Below, piece by piece: positions 37,846 through 46,186 of a DNA stretch of 64,000 nt (the stretch's first letter is position 1; each line of letters begins with the position of its first letter). The position numbers and the translations under genes are program-made. The stretch lies in NCBI GenBank assembly GCA_021298575.1, contig JAJTFM010000012.1:1-64000 (forward strand). The letters run 5' to 3'. The notes beneath the pieces were generated by a model, which was not told the origin of the DNA, made no database searches, and saw only the letters and a list, made by a program, of their open reading frames with translations. Source of the DNA: Saprospiraceae bacterium. GTDB lineage: Bacteria; Bacteroidota; Bacteroidia; Chitinophagales; Saprospiraceae.

Positions 37846-38400
37846 ATGAAAAAAATAGTTTTTCTGTTCGTGGCGCTTACTGCTGCCACCACCATTTCTG
37901 CCCAGAACTACTTCACCCGCGATGGCAAGGTAAAGCTTGATGCTACCAGCTCCACTTCGCCCGAAAAAATCGAGGCGCTCACCAAAACAGCATCCTGCGT
38001 GCTTGACGCATCAGCCGGCAAAATTCAGTGGGCTGTGCTGCTGAAAAGCTTCAAATTCGAGCAGGCACTGATGGAGGAGCACTTCAATGAAAATTATGTT
38101 GAGTCCAACAAATTCCCCAAAGCAACCTTTTCCGGTCAGATTACCAACCTGAGCGAGGTGAATCTGGCAAAAGATGGCACCTACAATGCAGTGGTAACCG
38201 GAAAAATGACGCTTCACGGAGTGACAAAAGACATCACAACCAATGGAGCCCTCAATGTAAGCGGAGGAAAAATCCGGGTGAATGCCGGATTTTCACTCAT
38301 GTTGCCGGACTACGGGATCACTATTCCTTCGCTTGTTAGTGACAAAGTGACCAAGGATGCCCGTATTCTGATTGATGCCACCCTTGAACCGATGAAATAA
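37846..38400 (+). CDS. YceI family protein
   Basis: This 184-residue periplasmic protein has a signal peptide (IVFLFVALTAATTISAQ) and a YceI lipocalin-like barrel: FTRDGKVKLDATSS, EEHFNENYVESNKFPKATFSG, VTGKMTLHGVTKDI. YceI proteins bind polyprenoid or quinone-like lipids. Beside cytochromes this suggests a part in electron transfer, which is inference. Confidence 0.9.
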   Translation: MKKIVFLFVALTAATTISAQNYFTRDGKVKLDATSSTSPEKIEALTKTASCVLDASAGKIQWAVLLKSFKFEQALMEEHFNENYVESNKFPKATFSGQITNLSEVNLAKDGTYNAVVTGKMTLHGVTKDITTNGALNVSGGKIRVNAGFSLMLPDYGITIPSLVSDKVTKDARILIDATLEPMK

Positions 38401-38431
38401 CGGAAATTCCGAACATTGAAATGTCAATTTT

Positions 38432-39340
38432 ATGAATAAAAAGTATCTGCTCCTGTTCTTCCTGCTCCCGACCTTCCTGCGTGCGCAGGACCAGGACCTT
38501 CTTGCACTGCTTGGTGAAGAGAAGAGTGTGGAGTACGCCACGGCCAGTTTCAAGACGAACCGCGTTATTAACGGTCATTCCATAGAGAATACCGCTGCCG
38601 GCGTGCTGGATTTTAAAATATCGCACCGTTTCTCTCCTGTCAGACAGGGATTGTACGATATTTTCGGACTTGACGGAGCTACCATCCGGTTCGGGCTCGA
38701 TTACGGGATAACGAACAGACTTATGGTTGGAGCCGGCCGCAACAGCCGGGAAAAGATTTACGACGGCTTTGTCAAGTATAAAATACTCAGGCAGTGCTCC
38801 GGCGCCAAAAATATACCAGTGACACTAACCTATCTGGCCGATGCACAGATCAAGTCGGTGAAATTTGCCGATCCGTCGCGCGACAACAAGTTTACCGACA
38901 GGGTGTATTACACACATCAGCTGCTGATCGGGCGCAAGTTTGGCGACAGGCTATCACTGCAACTGATGCCAACGCTGGTGCACAGAAACCTCACCACCTC
39001 ACCGGAGGACAAGAACGATGTGTATGCGATGGGAGTGGCCGGGCGGTTCAAACTGTCGAAGCGGGTGGCTTTAAATGCCGAGTATTACTACGTACCCGAC
39101 GGGCAGATTGCGACTTCGTACGTCAATTCGTTGTCTTTGGGACTCGATATTGAAACCGGGGGACACGTTTTTCAGCTGCATTTCACCAACTCTCCGGATA
39201 TGACCTACAAGGGCTTCATCACAGAAACACAGGAGCAGTGGTTTTTTCAGGGTAACGATGGTCAGTTGATGAGCGGAATCCGTTTTGGATTTAACGTTTC
39301 AAGGGTTTTCACTGTGGTAAAGCCCAAAGAGCTCAAATAA
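38432..39340 (+). CDS. DUF5777 beta-barrel protein
   Basis: This 302-residue protein has a signal peptide (YLLLFFLLPTFLRAQ). The DUF5777 pattern follows: FKTNRVINGHSIE, FKISHRFSP, LYDIFGLDGATIRFGLDYGI, MVGAGRNSREKIYDGFVKY. It ends in barrel-like strands and TQEQWFFQGNDGQLMSGIRFGF (in part). It is probably an outer-membrane protein. It ends the cytochrome-OB-YceI-DUF5777 operon and overlaps convergent aroB by 8 nt. Confidence 0.87.
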   Translation: MNKKYLLLFFLLPTFLRAQDQDLLALLGEEKSVEYATASFKTNRVINGHSIENTAAGVLDFKISHRFSPVRQGLYDIFGLDGATIRFGLDYGITNRLMVGAGRNSREKIYDGFVKYKILRQCSGAKNIPVTLTYLADAQIKSVKFADPSRDNKFTDRVYYTHQLLIGRKFGDRLSLQLMPTLVHRNLTTSPEDKNDVYAMGVAGRFKLSKRVALNAEYYYVPDGQIATSYVNSLSLGLDIETGGHVFQLHFTNSPDMTYKGFITETQEQWFFQGNDGQLMSGIRFGFNVSRVFTVVKPKELK

Positions 39341-40400
39341 GACTGTTGTAATACTCCAGGCCTCTTTCCAGGTCAGATCTGGAGATATTCAGTACCCGCA
39401 TGGAGCGGGGGGCGTCGGGCAGTGTAATTCGCACATTGCCTGACGCATTTTTTTTGTCCTGCAGCATCAGATGCCACAGGGTTTCTGTCAGTTCGCCTGA
39501 CAATTGCGGCAACTCAAATATTTTTAGCAAATAATCAGTGAGCAGATCTTTATCGGGAACGGTAATTTTATGTAACTGTGCGATATACGACTCACAAATC
39601 ATTCCCACGGCAATTGCTTCTCCATGGGTCAGTGGATGGCTGGAATCGATAAAGACACTTTCGATGGCGTGTCCGATAGTGTGACCCATATTCAGAAGCA
39701 TACGTACCCCTTTTTCTTCCGGGTCTTTCCGGACGATATCCGTTTTTACGGAGACTGATCTGGTAAGAATTTCGATCCAGTCGGGTTCGGAGGATTCGAA
39801 TCGGGCCAGAGAGTTAATCCATCCTGATGAGAGTTCTCCGGAGATAGCTGCGTGTTTGAATATTTCTGCCATTCCACTTCGAAGTTCCCTATCTGGCAGA
39901 GTTTTCAGGAAAAACGGATCTGTGAAAACGGCTGCTGGTTGCCTGATTACCCCGACAGCATTTTTAATACCGTCGAAATCAACGCCTGTTTTTCCTCCGA
40001 TAGCTGCATCTGTCATGGCCAGCAGGGTGGTTGGAATCTGAATAAATTCGACCCCTCTTTTCCATGTAACTGCACAAAATCCGCCCATATCACCAATTAC
40101 ACCACCGCCGAGGTTTACGACCAGCGCTTTTCTGTCAAGGCCGGCATTTTTCATTTCCGACCAGATGATCGCGCAGGTATCCAGATTTTTCCGTGATTCT
40201 CCAGGTTCTATGACGAATGAGTGAACCGGAGCGTAATCTTCCAGCGATTTTGGCAGATAACTGAAGCAGTACCTGTTTGTGTTGTTATCGGATAATACGA
40301 ATACAGCGGAGAAGTTTTTTGACCGGAGCCATACGGAGAGCGAGTCGGAGAGGGGTCCGATAAAAACAGGGCTGTCTTCTATGTGGATACCGGCAGACAT
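39333..40400 (-). CDS. aroB: 3-dehydroquinate synthase
   Basis: This 355-residue enzyme converts DAHP to 3-dehydroquinate in the shikimate pathway, using NAD and zinc. Motifs: NLGGGVIGDMGGFCAVTWKRG, QIPTTLLAMTDAAIGGKTGVD, GMAEIFKHAAI, and LNMGHTIGHAIE with a zinc-binding histidine plus LTHGEAIAVGM. The ORF-track start at 40595 lies inside the upstream gene; the ATG at 40400 was chosen, 10 nt after the sigma-like/TPR gene. Confidence 0.95.
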   Translation of the reverse strand: MSAGIHIEDSPVFIGPLSDSLSVWLRSKNFSAVFVLSDNNTNRYCFSYLPKSLEDYAPVHSFVIEPGESRKNLDTCAIIWSEMKNAGLDRKALVVNLGGGVIGDMGGFCAVTWKRGVEFIQIPTTLLAMTDAAIGGKTGVDFDGIKNAVGVIRQPAAVFTDPFFLKTLPDRELRSGMAEIFKHAAISGELSSGWINSLARFESSEPDWIEILTRSVSVKTDIVRKDPEEKGVRMLLNMGHTIGHAIESVFIDSSHPLTHGEAIAVGMICESYIAQLHKITVPDKDLLTDYLLKIFELPQLSGELTETLWHLMLQDKKNASGNVRITLPDAPRSMRVLNISRSDLERGLEYYNSLI

Positions 40401-40410
40401 TGTGCTGGAT

Positions 40411-41601
40411 TTAGTCGCCGAGTTCAGACAGCATTTTTTCTGCTTGAGCCTTTCTTTCGGGTATAACAGTGTTTGAGCGGGCTCTTTCAACAGCCTTTCG
40501 CGCGAGGCTGCGTTTTCCGGGTCTGTCGGCGGCAATTTTAACGAAAGCGAGTGCCTGATACCAGTACAGATCTTCCCCGTATCGCTCGATGTCACTTATT
40601 TTGGAGAGACATTCCAGCGAGAGTTCGGGGTTTTCCAGCTGGAGACCTGCAACAGCCATATAGAATAGCGCATCAGACTTGCAGACATCATTTTCATGGT
40701 CGGCCATCAGTATGAGTATTCCTATAACCTCTTCCCAGTTTTTCTGTTTGAAATAAATATCAGCTTCCTGCAGCGTCTGTTCACATTCGGCGGGCAGGGG
40801 TGAATTGATGGCGTCCCGCGTTTCTCTTTCCGAGCGGTCGAGCAGAATACTTGTGGGCGGAGCGTAATTTTCATTAAAAATTGCTTCAGCCGATTTGGGT
40901 ATCGAAAAATAAGTCCAGGTGGCTATGGCTGCAGCAGTCAGAAGAATAGCTGCGGCGATTGTCCGGTTTCTTTTTCTTTCAGCTGGTTTGGCAGAACTCT
41001 GGTTGAGTGCCAGATTTGCTTCTTGCTGATCAACCGTCAGAAAAATCCGGTTGAAGTCCTCGCTTGTCAGTGCGCTGACGGCCACATCAGGCAGAGAAGC
41101 CTGATTATCCGGAGCAAGCAGGTCGGGGATGGATTTCAGGAAAGCGCTTACACAGGGAGAGCTTTCGGTGGTAGCGCCGTTATTTGCGGCCGAGCGCACC
41201 TCTTCCCGGCATTTTTTTTCGAGTTTTTGCCACTGGCGTCTTGCGCGAATCAGTTTCCTGACATGAGTGCGGGACAATTGATCGGGAATTTCATTTCCGG
41301 CGACCGGATTTGCAGGGTTTGTTTCCAGATTTCTTTCAGAGGCCCAGTCGCGGAAGTGAGCTTCTGAGAGGTTTGTCAGAAAGACTCCGGTATCGGTTGA
41401 CTCTGGCAGTTCATTCTGACTGGCGAGGATGCAGGTATGAATGACGGCAATTCTGAAGAAAGTATTGCCATCGGCGTGCGAACCGCCTGCGGCTTCCACC
41501 GCTCTGGCGGCAGTTTTTCTGTAATTAGAATAAAGAAACTCCACGGTACCGGCTTCCGGCCTTCGAAGTTCATCCAGAAGATTGCGATTGTCCGGCGTCA
41601 T
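40411..41601 (-). CDS. Membrane protein with sigma-factor-like N-terminus and TPR-like C-terminus
   Basis: This 396-residue protein starts with about 170 residues resembling a degenerate ECF sigma factor: VEFLYSNYRKTAARAVEAAGG (in part) like region 2, and WQKLEKKCREEVRS where region 4 would begin. One membrane helix follows at about 215-235 (TIAAAILLTAAAIATWTYF). The C-terminal part contains IFNENYAPP and about three TPR-like helical pairs (ALFYMAVAGLQLENPELSLECL, in part). A sigma-like plus TPR layout recalls Bacteroidota sigma/anti-sigma systems. It lies between bacilliredoxin and aroB in one minus-strand run. DNA-binding ability is doubtful. Confidence 0.55.
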   Translation of the reverse strand: MTPDNRNLLDELRRPEAGTVEFLYSNYRKTAARAVEAAGGSHADGNTFFRIAVIHTCILASQNELPESTDTGVFLTNLSEAHFRDWASERNLETNPANPVAGNEIPDQLSRTHVRKLIRARRQWQKLEKKCREEVRSAANNGATTESSPCVSAFLKSIPDLLAPDNQASLPDVAVSALTSEDFNRIFLTVDQQEANLALNQSSAKPAERKRNRTIAAAILLTAAAIATWTYFSIPKSAEAIFNENYAPPTSILLDRSERETRDAINSPLPAECEQTLQEADIYFKQKNWEEVIGILILMADHENDVCKSDALFYMAVAGLQLENPELSLECLSKISDIERYGEDLYWYQALAFVKIAADRPGKRSLARKAVERARSNTVIPERKAQAEKMLSELGD

Positions 41602-41618
41602 GGAGTTTCTTTTGAGCC

Positions 41619-42035
41619 TTACTGGCAGTAAGTATCGTAGGCGGCGCGGAGGTTATCCGAGATAATCTGGGCACTGCGGCCTTCGATATGACGGCGCTCG
41701 AGGAAGTGTACCAGCTGACCGTCTTTGAAGAGGGCGATACTCGGTGAGGATGGAGGATATGGCAGCAGGTATTCGCGCATTTTGGCTGTTGCATCGGTAT
41801 CCACGCCGGCGAATACGGTGTAGAGTTTTTCCGGGCGGGCTTCGTTCTGGAGCGACTGTTTGGCTCCCGGGCGCGCCATGGCGGCAGCGCATCCGCATAC
41901 ACTATTGACAACTACCAGAGCTGTTCCTTTTTGATTTTCCATCAGACTTGTGACAGCATCGGCGTCTGGCAGCGATTCGAAGCCAAAATCGGTAAGATCT
42001 CTGGCCATTGGTGTTGTGAGAGCAATCGGGTACAT
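41619..42035 (-). CDS. BrxA/BrxB family bacilliredoxin
   Basis: This 138-residue thioredoxin-fold protein has the C-G-C active site (Cys47-Gly-Cys49) in NSVCGCAAAMARPGA, which defines the YphP/YqiW family. It probably removes bacillithiol from oxidised proteins. FERR-like LVHFLERRHIEGRSA and the PYPPSSPSIALFKDG block are conserved. The ATG at 42035 gives the normal family length; the ORF-track start at 42107 is longer by 24 residues. Confidence 0.92.
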   Translation of the reverse strand: MYPIALTTPMARDLTDFGFESLPDADAVTSLMENQKGTALVVVNSVCGCAAAMARPGAKQSLQNEARPEKLYTVFAGVDTDATAKMREYLLPYPPSSPSIALFKDGQLVHFLERRHIEGRSAQIISDNLRAAYDTYCQ

Positions 42036-42085
42036 ATATAGAGGTGTGGTTTGGTTGGTGAAACGATAAAATCGGGGTTGAGTCG

Positions 42086-42093
42086 CAAAATTA
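42086..42093 (-). promoter_or_regulatory. Candidate -7 box for the bacilliredoxin gene
   Basis: The minus strand reads TAATTTTG, 50 nt before the ATG at 42035. A second match, TACTTTTG, lies at 42105-42112. Confidence 0.4.
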
Positions 42094-42157
42094 AACACGG
42101 GATACAAAAGTAAGGTTCAAGTTATATTGAAATATTAGTTAAAACACATCGTTTCTC

Positions 42158-42165
42158 TAATTTTG
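42158..42165 (+). promoter_or_regulatory. Candidate -7 box immediately before the second adenylate cyclase
   Basis: The sequence reads TAATTTTG-AGCC-ATG. The box ends 4 nt before the start codon, the same spacing as at surE. Confidence 0.5.
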
Positions 42166-42169
42166 AGCC

Positions 42170-44236
42170 ATGAAGTACCGGTTTTGTCATATTATCGTGT
42201 TTGTGCTTGTTGTGTCGGTACAGATACGGGCACAGGAAGGAAGAGCAGATTCGCTGAAGATATTGCTGGCCAGTGCGCCTCGTGATACACATCGTGTATC
42301 GCTGTTGGCCGACTATGCCTGGGAGATTGTGGATGACAATCCGGAGGAGGCTCTTTTATTGACACGGGAGGCCGTTCAACTGGCGCAGCAGCTGGGTTAC
42401 AGAAAAGGAGAGGCAGCAGCCTGGAACACGATGGGACTGGCAGAGGAGGTGCGTGACAGTATGGAGAGAGCCATTGAATATTACCTGAAAGCCAGGAGGA
42501 TACGCGAGGAAACCGGCGACAGGCTTGGTGTGGCTTCTATCCACAACAACCTGGGTAATGTTTACGAGCATCAGGGAAAATTGATGGAAGCACTTGCCGA
42601 GCGGAAGGCGAGCCTCCGTATTGCCGAAGAGCTTGGAGACTCCATCCGTATTGCCCGGGCACATCTGAATCTGGGCAGCCTGTTTGAGAATATGGGGCTT
42701 TTACCGGAGGCTTACGATCAGGTTTATGCGGCCCTGAGAATTTACGATACCCGTTCCGACAGTATTGCGCTGGCCCGTGTTTATACCAATCTCGGGCATA
42801 TTCGTCTGGAGGCGGGGATATTTACCGATGCAATCGGATATTATCGAAGCGCTTTGCGTATCAGGCAAAAACTCGATGATCCTGAATCACTTGCCACAGC
42901 CCTGAATGATCTGGCCAACGCACTGGATGAACTCAAGATTGATGATTCCACCCGGGTGGCCATTGGCCTTTATGAGCAGGCCCTGAAAATCAGGGAGTCG
43001 GCCGTAGATCTGGCCGGCATTGCCGAGCTATACAACAATATGGGGGATGCCTACAAACACCTGGAAGATTATAACAGGGCTATGAATTGCCTCCGAAAGA
43101 GTCTGAAAATACAGCAGGAACTGGATAGTCCACTGGAACTGATGAGAGTGTATAACAATATTGGTGATGTACTTTACAGACAGGGGAAGTATCGGGAAGC
43201 GCTGAAATATACGCTCCGGTATGCGAAAATTGCAGAGAAAACCAGCGAGAAAAAGTTCATACAGCGGTCATTGAAGGACTTGAGCAAGTTGTACGCGGCG
43301 ATGGGCGACTGGAAGAAGGCCTATGATTATCGTGTTCAGTATGACGAGTTGCGCTGGGATATGCTTAATGAACGGCAGGCTGAAGAATTTGAACGCAAGG
43401 AGGCTTTGTTTACGGATGGCAGAAAGCAGCGGGAGATAGACCGGCAGAACCACGAGTTGGCTCAGGCGAAGACCCGTACATGGGCATTGATAGGAGGAGC
43501 GCTGGCGCTTGCCCTGCTGGTATTATTGTTGTTCAACCGGAACCGGATCAGGAAACGCGCCAACCGGGATTTGGCCATCAAGAATACACAGATTGAACAG
43601 GAGCGCGAACGGGCGGATGCCTTGCTGCGGAACATACTTCCGGAAAAAACAGCTGCCGAGCTGAAGATAAACAACGCGGTCAAGCCACAGCGCTATGAAT
43701 CAGTGACCGTTCTTTTCAGTGACTTCAAGGGTTTTACCACGGTAGCAGAACTGCTATCGCCGGAGGAGCTTGTGCAGGAGCTCGACGAATGCTTCCGTTG
43801 TTTCGACAGCATTGTGGACAAGTACGGTCTCGAGAAAATCAAAACAATCGGGGACGCCTATATGTGTGCAGGCGGACTTCCGGAGCCGTCGGAAACCCAT
43901 GCCCTGGATACCGTGCGTGCGGCGCTTGAAATGCAGCGGGAGATGCAGCGAATAATACAAAGTAAAATCAGCGAAGGGAAACCGTATTTCGAGATGAGAA
44001 TAGGGGTGCATACCGGCCCGGTGGTAGCCGGAGTGGTGGGTTTCAGAAAATTCGCCTACGATATATGGGGAGATACCGTGAACACGGCCGCCCGTCTGGA
44101 GCAGGGGGGAGAACCCGGCAAAGTCAATATTTCAGAGACGACATGGGAAGCGGTTAAAGACCAGTTTAATTGCCATTACAGGGGAAAGCTGCCGGCGAAA
44201 AACAAGGGAGAGATAGCCATGTATTTTGTTGAGTGA
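42170..44236 (+). CDS. TPR-transmembrane-adenylate cyclase (class III), second copy
   Basis: This 688-residue protein has a signal peptide (ending VQIRAQ), about eight TPR repeats to residue 390 (for example SIHNNLGNVYEHQGKLMEAL, NNMGDAYKHLEDYNRAM), one membrane helix at about 438-455, a short coiled linker and a class III cyclase domain at about 505-688. The metal aspartates (LFSDFKGF, TIGDAYM), ATP-selecting lysine and aspartate (EKIKTIG, YDIWG) and Asn/Arg (DTVNTAARLE) are all present. The layout parallels the cyclase at 10562. The gene stops immediately before the EF-G-like remnant. It should signal through cAMP; the stimulus is unknown. Confidence 0.92.
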   Translation: MKYRFCHIIVFVLVVSVQIRAQEGRADSLKILLASAPRDTHRVSLLADYAWEIVDDNPEEALLLTREAVQLAQQLGYRKGEAAAWNTMGLAEEVRDSMERAIEYYLKARRIREETGDRLGVASIHNNLGNVYEHQGKLMEALAERKASLRIAEELGDSIRIARAHLNLGSLFENMGLLPEAYDQVYAALRIYDTRSDSIALARVYTNLGHIRLEAGIFTDAIGYYRSALRIRQKLDDPESLATALNDLANALDELKIDDSTRVAIGLYEQALKIRESAVDLAGIAELYNNMGDAYKHLEDYNRAMNCLRKSLKIQQELDSPLELMRVYNNIGDVLYRQGKYREALKYTLRYAKIAEKTSEKKFIQRSLKDLSKLYAAMGDWKKAYDYRVQYDELRWDMLNERQAEEFERKEALFTDGRKQREIDRQNHELAQAKTRTWALIGGALALALLVLLLFNRNRIRKRANRDLAIKNTQIEQERERADALLRNILPEKTAAELKINNAVKPQRYESVTVLFSDFKGFTTVAELLSPEELVQELDECFRCFDSIVDKYGLEKIKTIGDAYMCAGGLPEPSETHALDTVRAALEMQREMQRIIQSKISEGKPYFEMRIGVHTGPVVAGVVGFRKFAYDIWGDTVNTAARLEQGGEPGKVNISETTWEAVKDQFNCHYRGKLPAKNKGEIAMYFVE

Positions 44237-45926
44237 ATGCTGTGCGTTGTCACGGCACTCAAAGTAGCCGATACAGCCCTGATGATACTCAATGCGCGAA
44301 ATGGTGTTGAAGTAGGTACAGAACTGATCTGGGAATACATTGAAAAAAACGAGACACCGACCATACTTGTAGTCAACCAGCTTGATCACGAGAAAGCCGA
44401 TTTTGAAACCACCCTGGAGCAGGCTAGAGCCCGTTTCGGGAACCGCGTCATACCGTTTCAGTTTCCAGTAAATCAGGGTCCGGGCTTCAATGCAATAATT
44501 GACGCACTCCGGATGGTTATGTATAAATTTCCTGCCGGCGGAGGAAAGCCGGAAAAACAGCCGGTACCGGCCGAATATCAGGCCAGGGCGAACGAGTTGC
44601 ATGCCGCGCTGGTAGAAGCAGCTGCTGAAAATGATGATGCGCTGATGGAGCGCTTTTTTGAGGAGGGAACACTGAACGAAGAGGATCTCGCCAGGGGCCT
44701 GAAGACAGGACTGGCGCACCGCCAGTATTTTCCGGTGTTCTGTGCTTCCGGATTACAGGATATGGGCAGCGGTCGTATCATGGGGTTCATCCACGATGTA
44801 TGCCCGAGTCCGGCAGACAGGCCTGCGGCACCACTCGAGGGGGGTGGTTCCAAACCTTGTGACGCAGGAGCGAGGCCGTGTGTTTTCATATTCAAGACAG
44901 TTCAGGAGCCCAAGGTTGGAAATGTATCCTACTTCAAGGTGTATTCCGGTACACTCAAGGCCGGCGATGAACTGGTGAATGCTGATAACGGTACCGTTGA
45001 GCGTTTTTCACAGTTGTTTGAGAGCGAGGGTAAAAATCGCGATCAGGTAGAATTACTGATGGCCGGCGATATAGGCTGCACGGTCAAGCTCAAAAATTCG
45101 CATACCAACCAGACACTGAATCCCAAGGGTTCGGAGTTGAAAATTGAGCGCATTCATTTTCCGGCATCATTTCGGGGTACAACTTCAGTTTGCCGAGCCC
45201 CGAATTCCGTATCGTGAAACTATCACCAAGATGGTGAATCAGGATTATCGCCACAAAAAGCAGTCGGGAGGAGCTGGTCAGTTTGCCGAGGTGCACATGC
45301 GTATCGAACCATATTACGATGGCATGCCCGACTCGGCCGGGCTCACGGTGAAAAATACGGAAGTGGAGGAGCTTAAATGGGGTGGCAAATTTGTATTCGT
45401 GTGGGCAATTGTCGGTGGTGTGATTGACATGCGTTTTGCCAATGCCATCAAGAAAGGAGTCATGGCCAAACTGGAGGAGGGGCCCTGTACCGGCTCCTAT
45501 TGCCGCGATGTGCGCGTCAGCGTATATGACGGAAAGATGCACGATGTGGATTCCAACGATATGGCGTTCCAGATTGCCTCCACAATCTGCTTCAAGGAGG
45601 CTTTCCACAAAGCTCATCCACAAATACTGGAGCCCGTTTACGATCTGGAGGTGATGTGTGATGCTGAAGTAATGGGTAATGTGATGGGTGATCTGCAGAC
45701 GCGGCGTGCAATTATCATGGGTATGGATACGGAGGGACACTATCAGGTTATACGCGCCCGTGTACCACTTAAAGAGCTTCACAAGTACTCCTCTGCACTT
45801 CGGTCGCTCACTCAGGGCAAGGCTAAGTTCACCATGACCTACGTCGAGTATGCACCGGTGCCAGCCGATGTTCAGGCCAGGCTGACGGCAGAATATACGC
45901 AGGCGACGCATCACGAAGAGCATTAA
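44237..45926 (+). pseudogene. EF-G-like translational GTPase, 5'-truncated with an internal deletion and frameshift
   Basis: Two ORFs form a decayed EF-G paralogue of the FusA2-like type. EF-G similarity starts abruptly about 10 nt after the cyclase stop with VTALKVADTALMILNARNGVE. The first ~100 residues, with the P-loop, switch I and DTPG motifs, are absent. The first ORF continues through NQLDHEKA (G4) and domain II to IERIHFPA, then loses homology. The second frame resumes at HHFGVQLQFAEPRIPYRETI and runs to the normal C-terminus (HKYSSALRSLTQGKAKFTM, EYAPVP). About 60-70 residues of domain III are missing at the junction near 45165. The product cannot be a working GTPase. Confidence 0.85.
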
Positions 45927-45949
45927 TTTTGTTTTTGACTATTTGACCG

Positions 45950-46064
45950 GCCGCTGCCTTTCAGTGTCAGTATGGAAAATGAGTTTTTGAATAAAATGCT
46001 TATTTTGAGTGTTTTACAAATTCAGAAAAACAAAATCATTTTTCATTCACTGCAGGCAGCGGCC
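45950..46064. repeat. 115-bp long imperfect palindrome
   Basis: The left end GGCCGCTGCCT and right end AGGCAGCGGCC are perfect 11-bp inverted repeats. Pairing continues inward with small bulges: CAGTG against CACTG, then GAAAATGAGTTTTTG against CAAAATCATTTTTC. That gives a stem of roughly 35-40 bp with an AT-rich apex. It lies between the EF-G remnant and the adhesin gene. The 65-codon ORF at 45972 crosses it and is probably not a gene. It could be a MITE-like repeat or a large RNA hairpin; no target-site duplication was seen. Confidence 0.6.
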
Positions 46065-46101
46065 ATTGTTATTCAGCTGATATTCCTGCAGGGTATAAAA
46101 T

Positions 46102-46109
46102 TATCTTTG
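46102..46109 (+). promoter_or_regulatory. Candidate -7 box for the repeat adhesin gene
   Basis: TATCTTTG matches TAnnTTTG, 77 nt before the ATG at 46187. Confidence 0.35.
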
Positions 46110-46186
46110 ATGTTTGTTTTGAAAACCGATAGAAAGCCTACCTTTATATCCCAACCCGAAACGGGATAACAGCAAACTCTACTTGG

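Noticed and set aside
45972-46169. 65-codon ORF before the adhesin gene
   Set aside because: It spans the long palindrome, has no recognisable domain, and is best explained as chance reading of AT-rich intergenic DNA.
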